Shown one piece after another: positions 44,069 through 53,132 of a stretch of 64,000 nucleotides of DNA. Each line of letters starts with the position of its first letter. Position 1 is the first letter of the stretch. The notes beneath the pieces were generated by a model. The model did no database searches. It was not told the origin of the DNA and saw nothing but the letters and a program-made list of their open reading frames with translations. The stretch is from Pelagicoccus sp. SDUM812003. GTDB taxonomy: Bacteria > Verrucomicrobiota > Verrucomicrobiia > Opitutales > Opitutaceae. The stretch spans positions 142,137-206,136 of the forward strand of contig NZ_JARXHY010000011.1 in assembly GCF_031127815.1 (NCBI RefSeq). The letters run 5' to 3'. Made by a program: the position numbers and the translations under genes.

Positions 44069-45475
44069 CTAGTACGCGCTCTTCGGCGGGAAGACGATCG
44101 CTTTCGCCGTGAGCAGCATGATCTTCAGGTCGAGCATGAAGGACCATGTATTGATATACTTGATATCGTACTCGATGCGTCGCTTGAGATGCTCCGGTTC
44201 GTTGATCTCGCCGCGCAGGCCCATGGATTGGGCCAGCCCAGTGATGCCCGGTTTCACGAAGTGGCGGGTATAATAGACGCGCATTTTCTCCGAAAACTCC
44301 TTGTCGTGGTCGATCAGGTGAGGTCGGGGACCGGAAACGCTCATTTCACCAAGGAGCACGTTGATAAACTGAGGCAGCTCGTCCAGAGAGGTCTTGCGGA
44401 GGATCTGACCGAACCGATAGATGCGCGAGTCGCCTTTTGTCGCTTGTTTGGCCACGTTGCGAGCGTTGTCGTCGGTCGCGTGCATGGTGCGGTACTTTAT
44501 GATGTGGAAGGTCCGCTTGGTCATGCCGGTTCGCGGTTGAGCGTAGAAGATGGGTCCGGGTGACTGCCTGCGCTGCACCGCCCATACGAGAAGGGTGAGC
44601 GGAGGAAGGATGAAGGCGACGATGGGCAGGGAGACCGCGACGTCGAACGTTCGTTTGACCATGCGGTTGATCGGATTCTCTAACGGCTCGTTTTCGTAGG
44701 TGAGGAAGGTGTAGTCGCCCTCGTGCTCGATCGCCATGCGTTGCTGAATGTCCTCCTGCCAGTTGTTGTAGATGCGCAAGCGGCAGCCCGCTCTCTGCGC
44801 GATCTCCATGGCCGCCTTGGAGTCCTTTTGAGAAAGGGCGTTGGGCACGATGACCACCTGGGCGATGCGGTGCCTCTCGATGGCTTTTCCTAAGTCGTCG
44901 ACCGAACCGATGCAGGGGATGGGGCGATCTTCGACCGGAGGGCAGCCTTCGCCTGGCACGTAGCCGATGATCTCAATGCCGTAGTCCGCCTTGTTCGTAA
45001 TCCAGTCCTGGAGGCTGCTGAGCGATTCGGTGGAGCCTACGATCAGGGTGGGGATGGTCTGGGTCTTGAAGCTGAGTCGGCAGAGGTGTCGCGGGAGGAT
45101 CTTGTTCATGGCGAACAAGGTGAGGAAGCTCGCGGTCAGGTAGGTCGTCAGGAAGAGCCGGCTGATTTCCGTATCCTTCATAACGAAAACGATCGCGAGC
45201 TGGAGCAGCATGATGCGAATGATCTGCTGAAAGCTCAGGCGAAAGGTTCTGTACCAGCCGAGTTCGTTGAAATCGTTCGCATAGTCGCGAAGCAGCCTGA
45301 TGTTTACCAACGACCCGAGTGCGACCGCCAGCATGTAAAGGTTGAGGTAGCCGATGCGAAGCGAGTACCCGAACAGGGTGAAGACCTCTTTCACGAGGAG
45401 AAAGAGAAACAGCAAAGCCGCCATGGACCAAAGTCCGTGGAGGTTGAGGATTCCTTCTTGGCGATTCTTGAGCAT
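44069..45475 (-). CDS. Undecaprenyl-phosphate sugar-1-phosphate transferase
   Basis: The 468-residue protein matches WcaJ/WbaP-type polyisoprenyl-phosphate hexose-1-phosphate transferases. Four or five N-terminal hydrophobic segments precede a Rossmann-like domain (LIVGSTESLSSLQDW). The C-terminal catalytic domain has KRTFDVAVSLPIVAF, the PGPIFYAQPRTGM region, FHIIKYRTM, and LRKTSLDELPQFINVL followed by MSVSGPRP. Such enzymes prime exopolysaccharide or capsule synthesis. The initial sugar is unknown. The exporter genes are not here. Confidence 0.92.
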   Translation of the reverse strand: MLKNRQEGILNLHGLWSMAALLFLFLLVKEVFTLFGYSLRIGYLNLYMLAVALGSLVNIRLLRDYANDFNELGWYRTFRLSFQQIIRIMLLQLAIVFVMKDTEISRLFLTTYLTASFLTLFAMNKILPRHLCRLSFKTQTIPTLIVGSTESLSSLQDWITNKADYGIEIIGYVPGEGCPPVEDRPIPCIGSVDDLGKAIERHRIAQVVIVPNALSQKDSKAAMEIAQRAGCRLRIYNNWQEDIQQRMAIEHEGDYTFLTYENEPLENPINRMVKRTFDVAVSLPIVAFILPPLTLLVWAVQRRQSPGPIFYAQPRTGMTKRTFHIIKYRTMHATDDNARNVAKQATKGDSRIYRFGQILRKTSLDELPQFINVLLGEMSVSGPRPHLIDHDKEFSEKMRVYYTRHFVKPGITGLAQSMGLRGEINEPEHLKRRIEYDIKYINTWSFMLDLKIMLLTAKAIVFPPKSAY

Positions 45476-45754
45476 CGAGCGAGCTGGTGATTGGCGTTAC
45501 CTATGGATCAGCCTTGCTGTATAGAGTCTAAACACAACTTCAAATCGTGACGTTGCCTATACGAGCGTGGGTAGTCTGACGCCAAGATCAGAGTCGCCCC
45601 TATTCGAGCGACCTAGTGGACTACCTAAGGGTGAAAGGTCCCTAGCGAAACCTGCTGCGTTCGCGTTGGGGTATAGTGGGCAAGGCGCCGGCCGCTCGCT
45701 CGCGCCCAGAGCGGAGCGTCGGACGAGCTTGTGAATAGCCGGCGAAGCGACCGT

Positions 45755-46408
45755 CTAGAGCGGCTTTGCGTAGCGGTTTCCCGCTCGGTCTTCGAAGATG
45801 AGGGACGTGTCGTTGAAGCCTCGCAGCACGAGGTCATACTCGATATCCACCACGTCGCCGATTCGCTTTATCTTTCCGTTCAGAAAAACGCGACTGGCCG
45901 CCCCGGACTTGCGAATGCCCTGGATGGTGAAGCTATCCACTTTCTCCTGAATCTGGATTCGCTCCTCGATCGAGATCTGAGGTTTGGCTGGTTCGGCCTC
46001 TCGAGCTTGATTCTCTAGCAGCATCTTCTGCACGGTGGAAATCTGCTCTTCCGACAGGGCGCCCAAGAGGGCTTGCACGACCTGTTCCTTTTCGGGAGGG
46101 ACCGTTTGCTTCTCGACGCTAGACGTCGGAACGGGGTCCGCCCGCTCGGAAATGGGCTCGTCTTTGGCGCCTACGTCCGCGGCGAGCGTTTTGTCAGACC
46201 CTTCCAGATACTGTGATCCAAAATAGAAAAACGCTCCCGCCCCGATCGCCAGCGCCACTCCTAAGCCGGTGAATCCAACCAGCGCCGCGGTTAGATTGCC
46301 GCCGCGGCCTCTCCGGGCCATGGCTCGGCTGACCATAGGCGCGACGGGACGCGCATCGACATGTCGGCGCTGTTGTTCGAGTTTTAGGGCCTGGTTGATG
46401 AGGCTCAT
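45755..46408 (-). CDS. GspB-like inner-membrane protein
   Basis: The 217-residue protein begins MSLINQALKLEQQRR, an opening common to proteins paired with ExeA-type ATPases. One membrane helix spans residues 39-64, an Ala/Pro/Glu-rich linker follows, and the C-terminal 70 residues form a beta-rich domain (DSFTIQGIRKSG, then RVFLNGKI and RIGDVVDIEYDLVL), as in the GspB domain of type II secretion. It is 156 bp downstream of the ExeA-type ATPase. The pair may help insert a secretin through peptidoglycan. Assignment is by pattern. Confidence 0.7.
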   Translation of the reverse strand: MSLINQALKLEQQRRHVDARPVAPMVSRAMARRGRGGNLTAALVGFTGLGVALAIGAGAFFYFGSQYLEGSDKTLAADVGAKDEPISERADPVPTSSVEKQTVPPEKEQVVQALLGALSEEQISTVQKMLLENQAREAEPAKPQISIEERIQIQEKVDSFTIQGIRKSGAASRVFLNGKIKRIGDVVDIEYDLVLRGFNDTSLIFEDRAGNRYAKPL

Positions 46409-46564
46409 GTTCGCTGCTCTTAGTGGGTTCGTTGGCGAATGCGCGTAGCATTCCAGAATCTCTTACAACGGACAAAATCGCCCGCGGTTAAGGGGAGGGC
46501 GGCGATATGCGCCGAACCAGGCGCCGGGGATAGCGGACGGAAGCTGGACTCGAACCCGGTCCCG

Positions 46565-47386
46565 CTACTTGAAGTCCAGAGTCTTGATCTCCTTCAACGC
46601 CGCTCGCACGTCTCGCCAGGTCACGACCTCGCTGTTGCGGATATAGGAGGAAAGCAGGGACTTGTCGCAAATATTGTTCACGATGCGGGGGATTCCGCCG
46701 GATTTCCAGCTGATCCATCGAACGGCCCAGCTGGTGAAAAAGGGAATGCCTTGTCCGCCGGCCATGGCGATGCGGTGGTGAATGTATTGCTCGATCTGGA
46801 TGCGGTTCAGAGGCTTGAGCTCCGTATGCACCAGAATGCGTTGGCGAAGCTGGCGCAAGCGCTCCTCGGCCAGGATCTCCTTGAATTCCGGCTGGCCCAT
46901 CAGGATGATTTGCAGGAGCTTCTGCTTGTCGGTCTCTAGGTTGGAGAGCAGACGGAGCTGCTCCAGCAGCTCGAAGGTCAGGTTCTGAGCCTCGTCGATG
47001 ATCAGCAGGATGTCCTTGCCCGCTTGAATCTTCTCCAAGAGCAGGTCGTTCACCTGCTGCACCAGACCGCTTCGGCTGCGGCTCATCGATCCCTCAGCTC
47101 CCAGTTCCTTCAGAATGGTCTTGAGAAGCTGCGTCTCCGTGATGCGGGGATTGAGGATGAGCGCGGTCTCGTATTTCTCGTCGTCGATCTCGTTGATGAA
47201 ATGGCGACACAAGGTGGTTTTTCCGCAACCGACCTCGCCGGTCAGCACGATGAAGCCTTTCTTTTCCGCCACTCCGTATTTCAGGTGTTGGAGCGCTTCT
47301 TGGTGGGTGGGACTTAGGTAGAGAAAGTTCGGATCAGGAGTGATGTTGAAAGGCATCTCTCTGAGGCCGTAGAAACTTTGGTACAT
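46565..47386 (-). CDS. ExeA/GspA-type AAA+ ATPase
   Basis: The 273-residue protein starts at ATG 47386 with MYQSFYGLREMPFNITPDPN, the classic ExeA opening. Walker A is GEVGCGKTT at 50-58 and Walker B is LLIIDEAQN. Family members help assemble type II secretins through the cell wall (GspA/ExeA) or belong to exosortase-linked exopolysaccharide systems. The usual peptidoglycan-binding C-terminus of full ExeA is missing. The 217-residue GspB-like gene follows on the same strand. Confidence 0.85.
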   Translation of the reverse strand: MYQSFYGLREMPFNITPDPNFLYLSPTHQEALQHLKYGVAEKKGFIVLTGEVGCGKTTLCRHFINEIDDEKYETALILNPRITETQLLKTILKELGAEGSMSRSRSGLVQQVNDLLLEKIQAGKDILLIIDEAQNLTFELLEQLRLLSNLETDKQKLLQIILMGQPEFKEILAEERLRQLRQRILVHTELKPLNRIQIEQYIHHRIAMAGGQGIPFFTSWAVRWISWKSGGIPRIVNNICDKSLLSSYIRNSEVVTWRDVRAALKEIKTLDFK

Positions 47387-47458
47387 TGCCGCGAAATGTC
47401 GGGGAATTACCCGAGGCTTACAATTATTTTTTTGCAATACTTGCCGGGGTGACCGTAG

Positions 47459-47755
47459 ATGAGCACGCTACCAATGAAGTCCACCCGGTTCGTAAACCTC
47501 TTATTCTCCATCGTCTTTCTGGCGGTCGCCGTTTTCGCTTCGGTATTCCTGTATCGGGATTATCAGCACTACGACAATTTGCGCACGCAGCAGACTCTTC
47601 TGGAGAAGCGCTTGGATAGCCTTGATGCCGAGCATGAGGAGCGTGAACAGCAGCTGCAAATGCTGAAGGGCGATACTGAATACATCGAAAGCGTGATTCG
47701 GGCGAAGCTCAAGTACGCCAAGGAGGACGAGACGATCTTTCGTTTCGAGAAATAG
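47459..47755 (+). CDS. ftsB: FtsB/DivIC-like septum formation protein
   Basis: The 98-residue protein has one membrane helix (VNLLFSIVFLAVAVFASVFLY), then a coiled coil (YQHYDNLRTQQTLLEKRL to EEREQQLQML) and a short tail with IRAKLKYAKEDE. That layout is the FtsB/DivIC family, which joins FtsL and FtsQ at the division site. The FtsB/DivIC choice cannot be settled from the sequence. The gene is divergent from the ExeA-type ATPase and upstream of the UDP-GlcNAc pyrophosphorylase. Confidence 0.82.
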   Translation: MSTLPMKSTRFVNLLFSIVFLAVAVFASVFLYRDYQHYDNLRTQQTLLEKRLDSLDAEHEEREQQLQMLKGDTEYIESVIRAKLKYAKEDETIFRFEK

Positions 47756-47874
47756 GCCTTTCCCCCTTTCGAGGGAGTATTGTGAAAGGTGTTCGACATT
47801 CGACATTTTTGTTGGAGCAATGAGGCGTCCTTTGCTTAGGCTTGCAGGAAAATCTTCGCACCCGACTTCACATC

Positions 47875-49284
47875 ATGGAAATTCAGCAGCTATTCGAATC
47901 TCACGGTCAGAATCAGGTCTTTCGCTTCTGGAAAGAGCTATCCGAACAAGAGCGGTCCCAGCTCGTCTCTCAAGCCGAGGAGATCGATTTGCGCGAGCTG
48001 GACAATCTGGTCGATACCTTGGTGAAACGAAAAGGCGAGACCGCTCACCTCGACTACTCCAAGCTGCAGCCGGCTCCGTACCTCCCTATTCCCGAGGACC
48101 GATCGAAGGACGCTCAATGGCAGGAGGCGAAACGGATCGGAGAGGAGGCTCTGCGCGCGGGCAAGGTGGCGGCCTTCACCGTGGCAGGCGGACAAGGCAC
48201 CCGTCTCGGATACGATGGGCCGAAAGGCACCTTCCCGGTGACGCCGGTGAAGTCCAAATCGCTTTTTCAGGTATTCGCGGAAAAGATACAGGCAGCTCGG
48301 GTTTGCTACCAGAGCTCTATCCCTTGGTTCATCATGACCAGCGATATCAACCACCAGGCGACGGTTTCGTTTTTCGAGGAGAACGACTATTTTGGCCTTG
48401 AGGCGGGTTCGGTTTCCTTCTTCCGCCAAGGACGAATGCCGGCGGTCGATTTCGAAGGAAAGATCATATTGGATGGAAAGGGCTCGATCGCCATGAGTCC
48501 GGATGGGCATGGCGGCGCTCTGCGGGCTTTGGATCGTAGTGGATCGCTGGATGCGATGCAAAAGGCGGGCATTGAAGCGATCAGCTATTTCCAGGTGGAC
48601 AATCCGCTGGTGCAACCGGTCGACCCGTACTTCATCGGTTTCCACCTCAAGACTGGCTCTACCATGTCGAGCAAGATGCTGCCCAAGGCTTACGAGAAGG
48701 AAAAGCTTGGTCATTTCTGCGTATTGGACGGCACGACTCAGATTGTTGAATACAGCGATATGCCGGACGAGCTCTGCGCTTTGCGCGATGAGGATGGACA
48801 GCTTTCCTTCCGTGCGGGAAGTATCGCGATCCACGTTATCTCGCTCAGTTTCGCTCGTGATTTGGCCACGGGTGGCAGCGACCTCTCCTTGCCGTTTCAC
48901 CGAGCGGACAAAAAGATTCCTTTCGTCGACGAGGCAGGGGAGATCCAAAAGCCGGATACGCCGAATGGAGTGAAGTTTGAAATGTTCGTTTTCGATGCGA
49001 TCCCCTTCGCGAACAACCCGCTTATCATCGAGACCACCCGTCTCAACGACTTCAGCCCGGTGAAGAACGCCGAAGGCGTCGATTCGCCGGAAAGCTGCAA
49101 GGCGGACCAGGTCGCTCTATACAAGTCTTGGTTGGAGGCGGTCGGCGTTTCCGTGCCAGACGACTTCGCCCACAGCATCGAGATCTCGCCCCTGTTCGCG
49201 ACCGACTCAGACAGTTTCGTGATGGCTTGGAGCCGGAAACCGCAGCGACTCGACTTCTCAGGCGATATTTACATATCCGGCTGA
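47875..49284 (+). CDS. UDP-N-acetylglucosamine pyrophosphorylase, eukaryotic UAP type
   Basis: The enzyme makes UDP-N-acetylhexosamine from UTP and the sugar-1-phosphate. The 469-residue chain is of the eukaryotic UDPGP/UAP family, not GlmU: the nucleotide loop is AGGQGTRLG at 104-112, followed by PKGTFPV, and MSPDGHGGAL and QVDNPL lie in the sugar-binding core. There is no left-handed helix acyltransferase domain. It may supply cell-wall or polysaccharide precursors. Sugar choice (GlcNAc or GalNAc) is not visible. Confidence 0.9.
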   Translation: MEIQQLFESHGQNQVFRFWKELSEQERSQLVSQAEEIDLRELDNLVDTLVKRKGETAHLDYSKLQPAPYLPIPEDRSKDAQWQEAKRIGEEALRAGKVAAFTVAGGQGTRLGYDGPKGTFPVTPVKSKSLFQVFAEKIQAARVCYQSSIPWFIMTSDINHQATVSFFEENDYFGLEAGSVSFFRQGRMPAVDFEGKIILDGKGSIAMSPDGHGGALRALDRSGSLDAMQKAGIEAISYFQVDNPLVQPVDPYFIGFHLKTGSTMSSKMLPKAYEKEKLGHFCVLDGTTQIVEYSDMPDELCALRDEDGQLSFRAGSIAIHVISLSFARDLATGGSDLSLPFHRADKKIPFVDEAGEIQKPDTPNGVKFEMFVFDAIPFANNPLIIETTRLNDFSPVKNAEGVDSPESCKADQVALYKSWLEAVGVSVPDDFAHSIEISPLFATDSDSFVMAWSRKPQRLDFSGDIYISG

Positions 49285-49476
49285 TTCTGCGGGATTTGGG
49301 GGCTCTTTGCTGCCTTTGATGTATACCCTGAACGCCTGTTTAGGGGTAACTTCTTAGTCGAAAATAGGTAAAAGCTCAAGTGGTCTCACCGTGTGAATAC
49401 TAGTTCATGCTCTTCCGCTTGCGATGGGGTATGACTTGCGGTCTAGTTTGCCGGTATCCTCCCTTCCTCCCAAGCA

Positions 49477-51663
49477 ATGGCTTCCTCCCCGATTACCAGT
49501 CTGGTAGTTGAATCCGACCTACATCGAGCGAACCAGATTCTGTGCTCGTTGAGCGAATCGCAGGACCCTGTGTTCCACTGCGTTCATGTGCGGTCGCTCG
49601 CGGACGCGGAGCGCGTCTTTGAGGAGCGCGCGATCGACCTGATCGTTTCCCGAGTTTTCCTGCCCGGCTTTGAAGATGGCTCAGCGTTGGCGGCGTATCG
49701 ATCGCGAATGCCTGGCGCCTTGCTCATCGCTCTCATCGAGGATGAGGAAAAGGGCGCGATGCTCGACGCGACACAGCAGCTCTCCGACGAGTGTCTCTTC
49801 TATCGAGACTTGGACAAACCCAGTTTGATGGAGGCGATCCGTCTCGCTTGGGAAAGGCGCGATTTGCTCGACGAGCTGAAGCTGCGGCAAACGAATCAGA
49901 CAAGCGGTAAGGCGACTTACAAGGCTCTGCTGAACTGCATGGACGAGGCCCTGTTTCTGGTGTCGCGACCGGAAGGGGAATTGCTGTTCACCAACGATGT
50001 TGCGGAAACTTGGTATCCGAATAGCAAAGACAGCATTCTGAAAGAGCTCTTCGAGTACGGAGTGCTTGATTCCGAGTCGATAGAGCTCGAGATCGCTACC
50101 ACGAACCCCATCATCCCCAACGCCGAATTGAGATCGGTAGCCCTTGACTGGCGAGGTCAGGACTGCTGCATGATCACGCTGCGCAACATTTCGAAACGCA
50201 AGCGAGCCGAGGAAGCGTACAAAACAAGCCAACGACGCTTGGAGCTCGCTTTGAAGACCTCCAACATCGGCATGTGGTCCTGGGATCTTCGCAGCAATCA
50301 GCTCCAGTTTAGCGAACGCTGGAAGAAGCAGCTCGGATTCGGAAGTCACGAGTTTTCGAATACGCTCGCAGCCTTTCGGGAAGCCTTGCACCCGGAGGAT
50401 CGCGACCATGTGGTCGGCGAACTGCGTCGAGCTCTGAAGGGCGAGATCAAAGAGTTGGAATTCGAGTATCGCATGATTCACCGCGACGGTTCCTATCGGC
50501 ATATTCTCTCGCGAGCGGAGGTTTTCCCTGACAGTCAAGGCAGGCTGTCAGCTCTGCTCGGCACCCATATCGACGTGACGGAGCGCGTGGCGAAAGCGGA
50601 ACAGGCGCAAGCGGATGAGAATCGGAGCGCGACCCGATTGATAGAGGAGCGCATTTCGAAGCGGTTGCGAAGCGTAGCCGGTCGGCTTGAGAAAAGCGCT
50701 TCTTGGATTCGCTCCCATTTTCGAAGCGACTCGGAGATATCCAACAGTATTCAGGAAATGGAGCGACTTTCCCGTCGGATGGCTTGCTTGAACGAGGTGC
50801 TTGCTTCCGGACTCCCGGAAAGGGGAAATCCCGAGGAGCCACTGGATCTGGGCTTCTGGCTGGAGATCAGGCTCGAGGAGCTTTCCTGTTTGCTGCCTTC
50901 CAAGGTGGTGGTGGAAATCGACGCGAGCGAGATTGTCGAGCTGGCGGACTATCGGCAAGGGGTTTTGGACTTGGCCATTTCGGAGGCGCTCTCGAGCATT
51001 GGCGAAAAGGTTTCTCCAGAATTCAAGAGCCGATTGCTGATTCGAGTTTTCGAAGAGGAGGCCGAAGATGGAGTGAACCGGTATCCAAATGTTGAATTCG
51101 TCTATGCGGGCGAAGAGCTGGATAGCGAGTGCGCCCGCTGCCTATCTGATCTTTCGGGTGTGCTTGTATCCACTTATTCGAACAATGGCTTGTCCATATT
51201 GAAGCTACGCTTCGGTGGCGATAGGGCCAAGCAAGCTTCGACGCAGTCGCTCGAAGCGAGTCCCGAACGTATCGAAAGCAGAAAGGTACTGCTGGCGGAG
51301 GACGAAGGGGTCTTGCGCATGGCGATCCAAGCCATGCTGGAGTCGTTGGATTTCGAGGTGGTGATCGCTCGAAACGGCGCGGAGGCTTTGGATAAGTTCT
51401 TTCAGCATCGCGACGAGTTGTCGGCGGCCTTGGTGGATCGCTACATGCCGGAGATCGACGGATTGGGAGTGCTGAAGTCGATCCGAAGCAGCAGCCCCGA
51501 TCTGCCAGTGGTCATGATGAGCGGCGACGACCGTGCTTGGGTGTCCGAGGACGGAGAGGAAATCGAAGAGGGAAGCAGCCGTTTCCTATGCAAGCCCTTC
51601 GGCACGTCGGCTTTGCGGGCGACGCTTTCCGCCATGCTGTGTCTCGACGACAGCCGCGTCTAG
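49477..51663 (+). CDS. PAS-containing hybrid regulator with degenerate kinase core
   Basis: The 728-residue protein starts with a receiver-like domain (1-120) in which the phospho-Asp is replaced by Ser (LIVSRVFLPG). PAS domains at about 145-235 and 250-365 follow; the second is a canonical PAS fold with SWDLRSNQLQFSERW and HPEDRDHV. The region 380-590 has the size of a histidine kinase core but no conserved His box, N box or G-rich ATP lid. The C-terminal receiver (601-728) is intact, with Asp654 in LVDRYMP. It is probably not an active kinase. Confidence 0.85.
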   Translation: MASSPITSLVVESDLHRANQILCSLSESQDPVFHCVHVRSLADAERVFEERAIDLIVSRVFLPGFEDGSALAAYRSRMPGALLIALIEDEEKGAMLDATQQLSDECLFYRDLDKPSLMEAIRLAWERRDLLDELKLRQTNQTSGKATYKALLNCMDEALFLVSRPEGELLFTNDVAETWYPNSKDSILKELFEYGVLDSESIELEIATTNPIIPNAELRSVALDWRGQDCCMITLRNISKRKRAEEAYKTSQRRLELALKTSNIGMWSWDLRSNQLQFSERWKKQLGFGSHEFSNTLAAFREALHPEDRDHVVGELRRALKGEIKELEFEYRMIHRDGSYRHILSRAEVFPDSQGRLSALLGTHIDVTERVAKAEQAQADENRSATRLIEERISKRLRSVAGRLEKSASWIRSHFRSDSEISNSIQEMERLSRRMACLNEVLASGLPERGNPEEPLDLGFWLEIRLEELSCLLPSKVVVEIDASEIVELADYRQGVLDLAISEALSSIGEKVSPEFKSRLLIRVFEEEAEDGVNRYPNVEFVYAGEELDSECARCLSDLSGVLVSTYSNNGLSILKLRFGGDRAKQASTQSLEASPERIESRKVLLAEDEGVLRMAIQAMLESLDFEVVIARNGAEALDKFFQHRDELSAALVDRYMPEIDGLGVLKSIRSSSPDLPVVMMSGDDRAWVSEDGEEIEEGSSRFLCKPFGTSALRATLSAMLCLDDSRV

Positions 51664-51694
51664 AGGATCGAGGAACTTCGGGCCGATCGCGGAA

Positions 51695-51731
51695 AAAAGG
51701 AAAACGTCCCCGCTCGAAGCGTGAGACGTTT
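51695..51731 (-). terminator. Terminator of the pyruvate dehydrogenase operon
   Basis: AAACGTC (51702-51708) pairs with GACGTTT (51725-51731) around an inner CGC/GCG stem. On the minus strand it runs into TTTTCCTTTTTT. It lies 29 bp beyond the pdhC stop. Confidence 0.6.
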
Positions 51732-51759
51732 CCTGAAAAACGGGTTTGGAGTGGTCTGG

Positions 51760-53094
51760 CTAGATCAGCGACAGAGCTGGGGTTTCCAGCAAGGTCTTGA
51801 GCGCTTGCAGGTACTCCGCGCCGACCGCTCCGTCCACCACGCGGTGGTCGCAGCTGAGTCCGATGGTCATGATCTGGCCGGCCACGATTTCTCCGGCGTC
51901 GTTGACGATCGGCTTATTGACGGTAGCGCCGACCGACAGGATGCCCGCGTCTGGCGTGTTGATGATGCCGTAGAAGCTGCTGATGCCGTACATGCCCAAG
52001 TTGGTCACGGTGAAGGTGCTGCCGGTCATTTCGTTTGGCCCGAGCTTCTTGCTGCGCGCCTTGCCGATCAGTTCCTTGGCTTCGATGGCGATTTGCTTGA
52101 GGGTCTTGCTTTCCGCGTTGCGGATGACCGGCGTGAGCAGTCCATCTTCGATAGCCACGCCGAACGCGAGATTCACGCTGCCGTTTTGGCGGATGGTATT
52201 GCCTTGCCAGGCGCGATTCATGGCGGGCACCCGGCGCAGAGCCTCCGCTGAGGCCTTCAGGATGAAGTCGTTTACAGTGAGCTTGATGCCGCCGCCGTGT
52301 TCCGCTGGCACGTTGGCCAGGTCGGCGTTGATCTTGGCTCGCGTGGCTAGGAGGTTGGCCACGTTGACGTCGATCTGCAGGTAGAAGTGAGGGGCGCTGA
52401 CCTTGGAATCCACCAGGCGCTTGGCGATGACGCCCCGCATGTTGGAAACGGGCAGTTCCGCGTCTTCAGCGATGGCCAGCCCGGGCAGGGTGACCGGGGC
52501 GGCGGATTTGGACTTGGAAGCGGAGGAAGCCTTGGACGAATCGCTGGATTTCTTGCCGCCTCCGGAGGCTTTGGCGTCGAGCACGTCCTGCTTGACGATG
52601 CGACCGTTGGGGCCGGTGCCGCTGATGGAGGCGAGATCGATGCCTTCCGCGGCCGCGAGCTTTTTGGCCAGAGGGGAAGCTTTGATGCGGCCTTCGGGCG
52701 TGGTGGAGTCGGAGCTCTTCTTTGAGGAGGAATCGCTTTCGGATTTCTCTTCCTTGGCCGGGGCTTCGTCCTTCTTTTCCGGCTCATCGTCCTTTTTGTC
52801 GGAGGAGTCGGAGGTTTTGGGAGCGGACGGGGCGTCCGGCACCTCGACCTCTTCGCCCTCCTCGCCGATGGCTGCGATCGGGGCGCCGATGGCGACCTGC
52901 TCGCCGGCTTTGGCGATTTGCTTGAGGAGAATGCCGTCTTCGAAGGCCTCCAACTCCATGGTCGCCTTGTCGGTTTCGATTTCGGCGATGACATCGCCGG
53001 ACTCTATGGCGTCGCCTTCGTTTTTGAGCCAGTTGGCGACGGTGCCGACAGTCATGGTGTCGGACAGTTTCGGCATATCGATGAAAGTAGCCAT
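51760..53094 (-). CDS. pdhC: Pyruvate dehydrogenase E2, dihydrolipoamide acetyltransferase
   Basis: E2 passes the acetyl group from lipoyl-lysine to CoA. The 444-residue chain has one lipoyl domain with Lys43 in ETDKATME, a linker rich in Ser, Lys, Glu and Asp (about 80-130), an E1/E3-binding domain (ASPLAKKLAAAEGIDLASI), a second low-complexity stretch, and the catalytic domain with DHRVVDG near the C-terminus. The linker is highly charged rather than Ala/Pro-rich as in E. coli. It closes the pdhA-pdhB-pdhC operon; E3 is not here. Confidence 0.94.
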   Translation of the reverse strand: MATFIDMPKLSDTMTVGTVANWLKNEGDAIESGDVIAEIETDKATMELEAFEDGILLKQIAKAGEQVAIGAPIAAIGEEGEEVEVPDAPSAPKTSDSSDKKDDEPEKKDEAPAKEEKSESDSSSKKSSDSTTPEGRIKASPLAKKLAAAEGIDLASISGTGPNGRIVKQDVLDAKASGGGKKSSDSSKASSASKSKSAAPVTLPGLAIAEDAELPVSNMRGVIAKRLVDSKVSAPHFYLQIDVNVANLLATRAKINADLANVPAEHGGGIKLTVNDFILKASAEALRRVPAMNRAWQGNTIRQNGSVNLAFGVAIEDGLLTPVIRNAESKTLKQIAIEAKELIGKARSKKLGPNEMTGSTFTVTNLGMYGISSFYGIINTPDAGILSVGATVNKPIVNDAGEIVAGQIMTIGLSCDHRVVDGAVGAEYLQALKTLLETPALSLI

Positions 53095-53132
53095 TGTCTG
53101 AAAGTTAGAAGTAAGGATTTAGAAGGAAGAGA

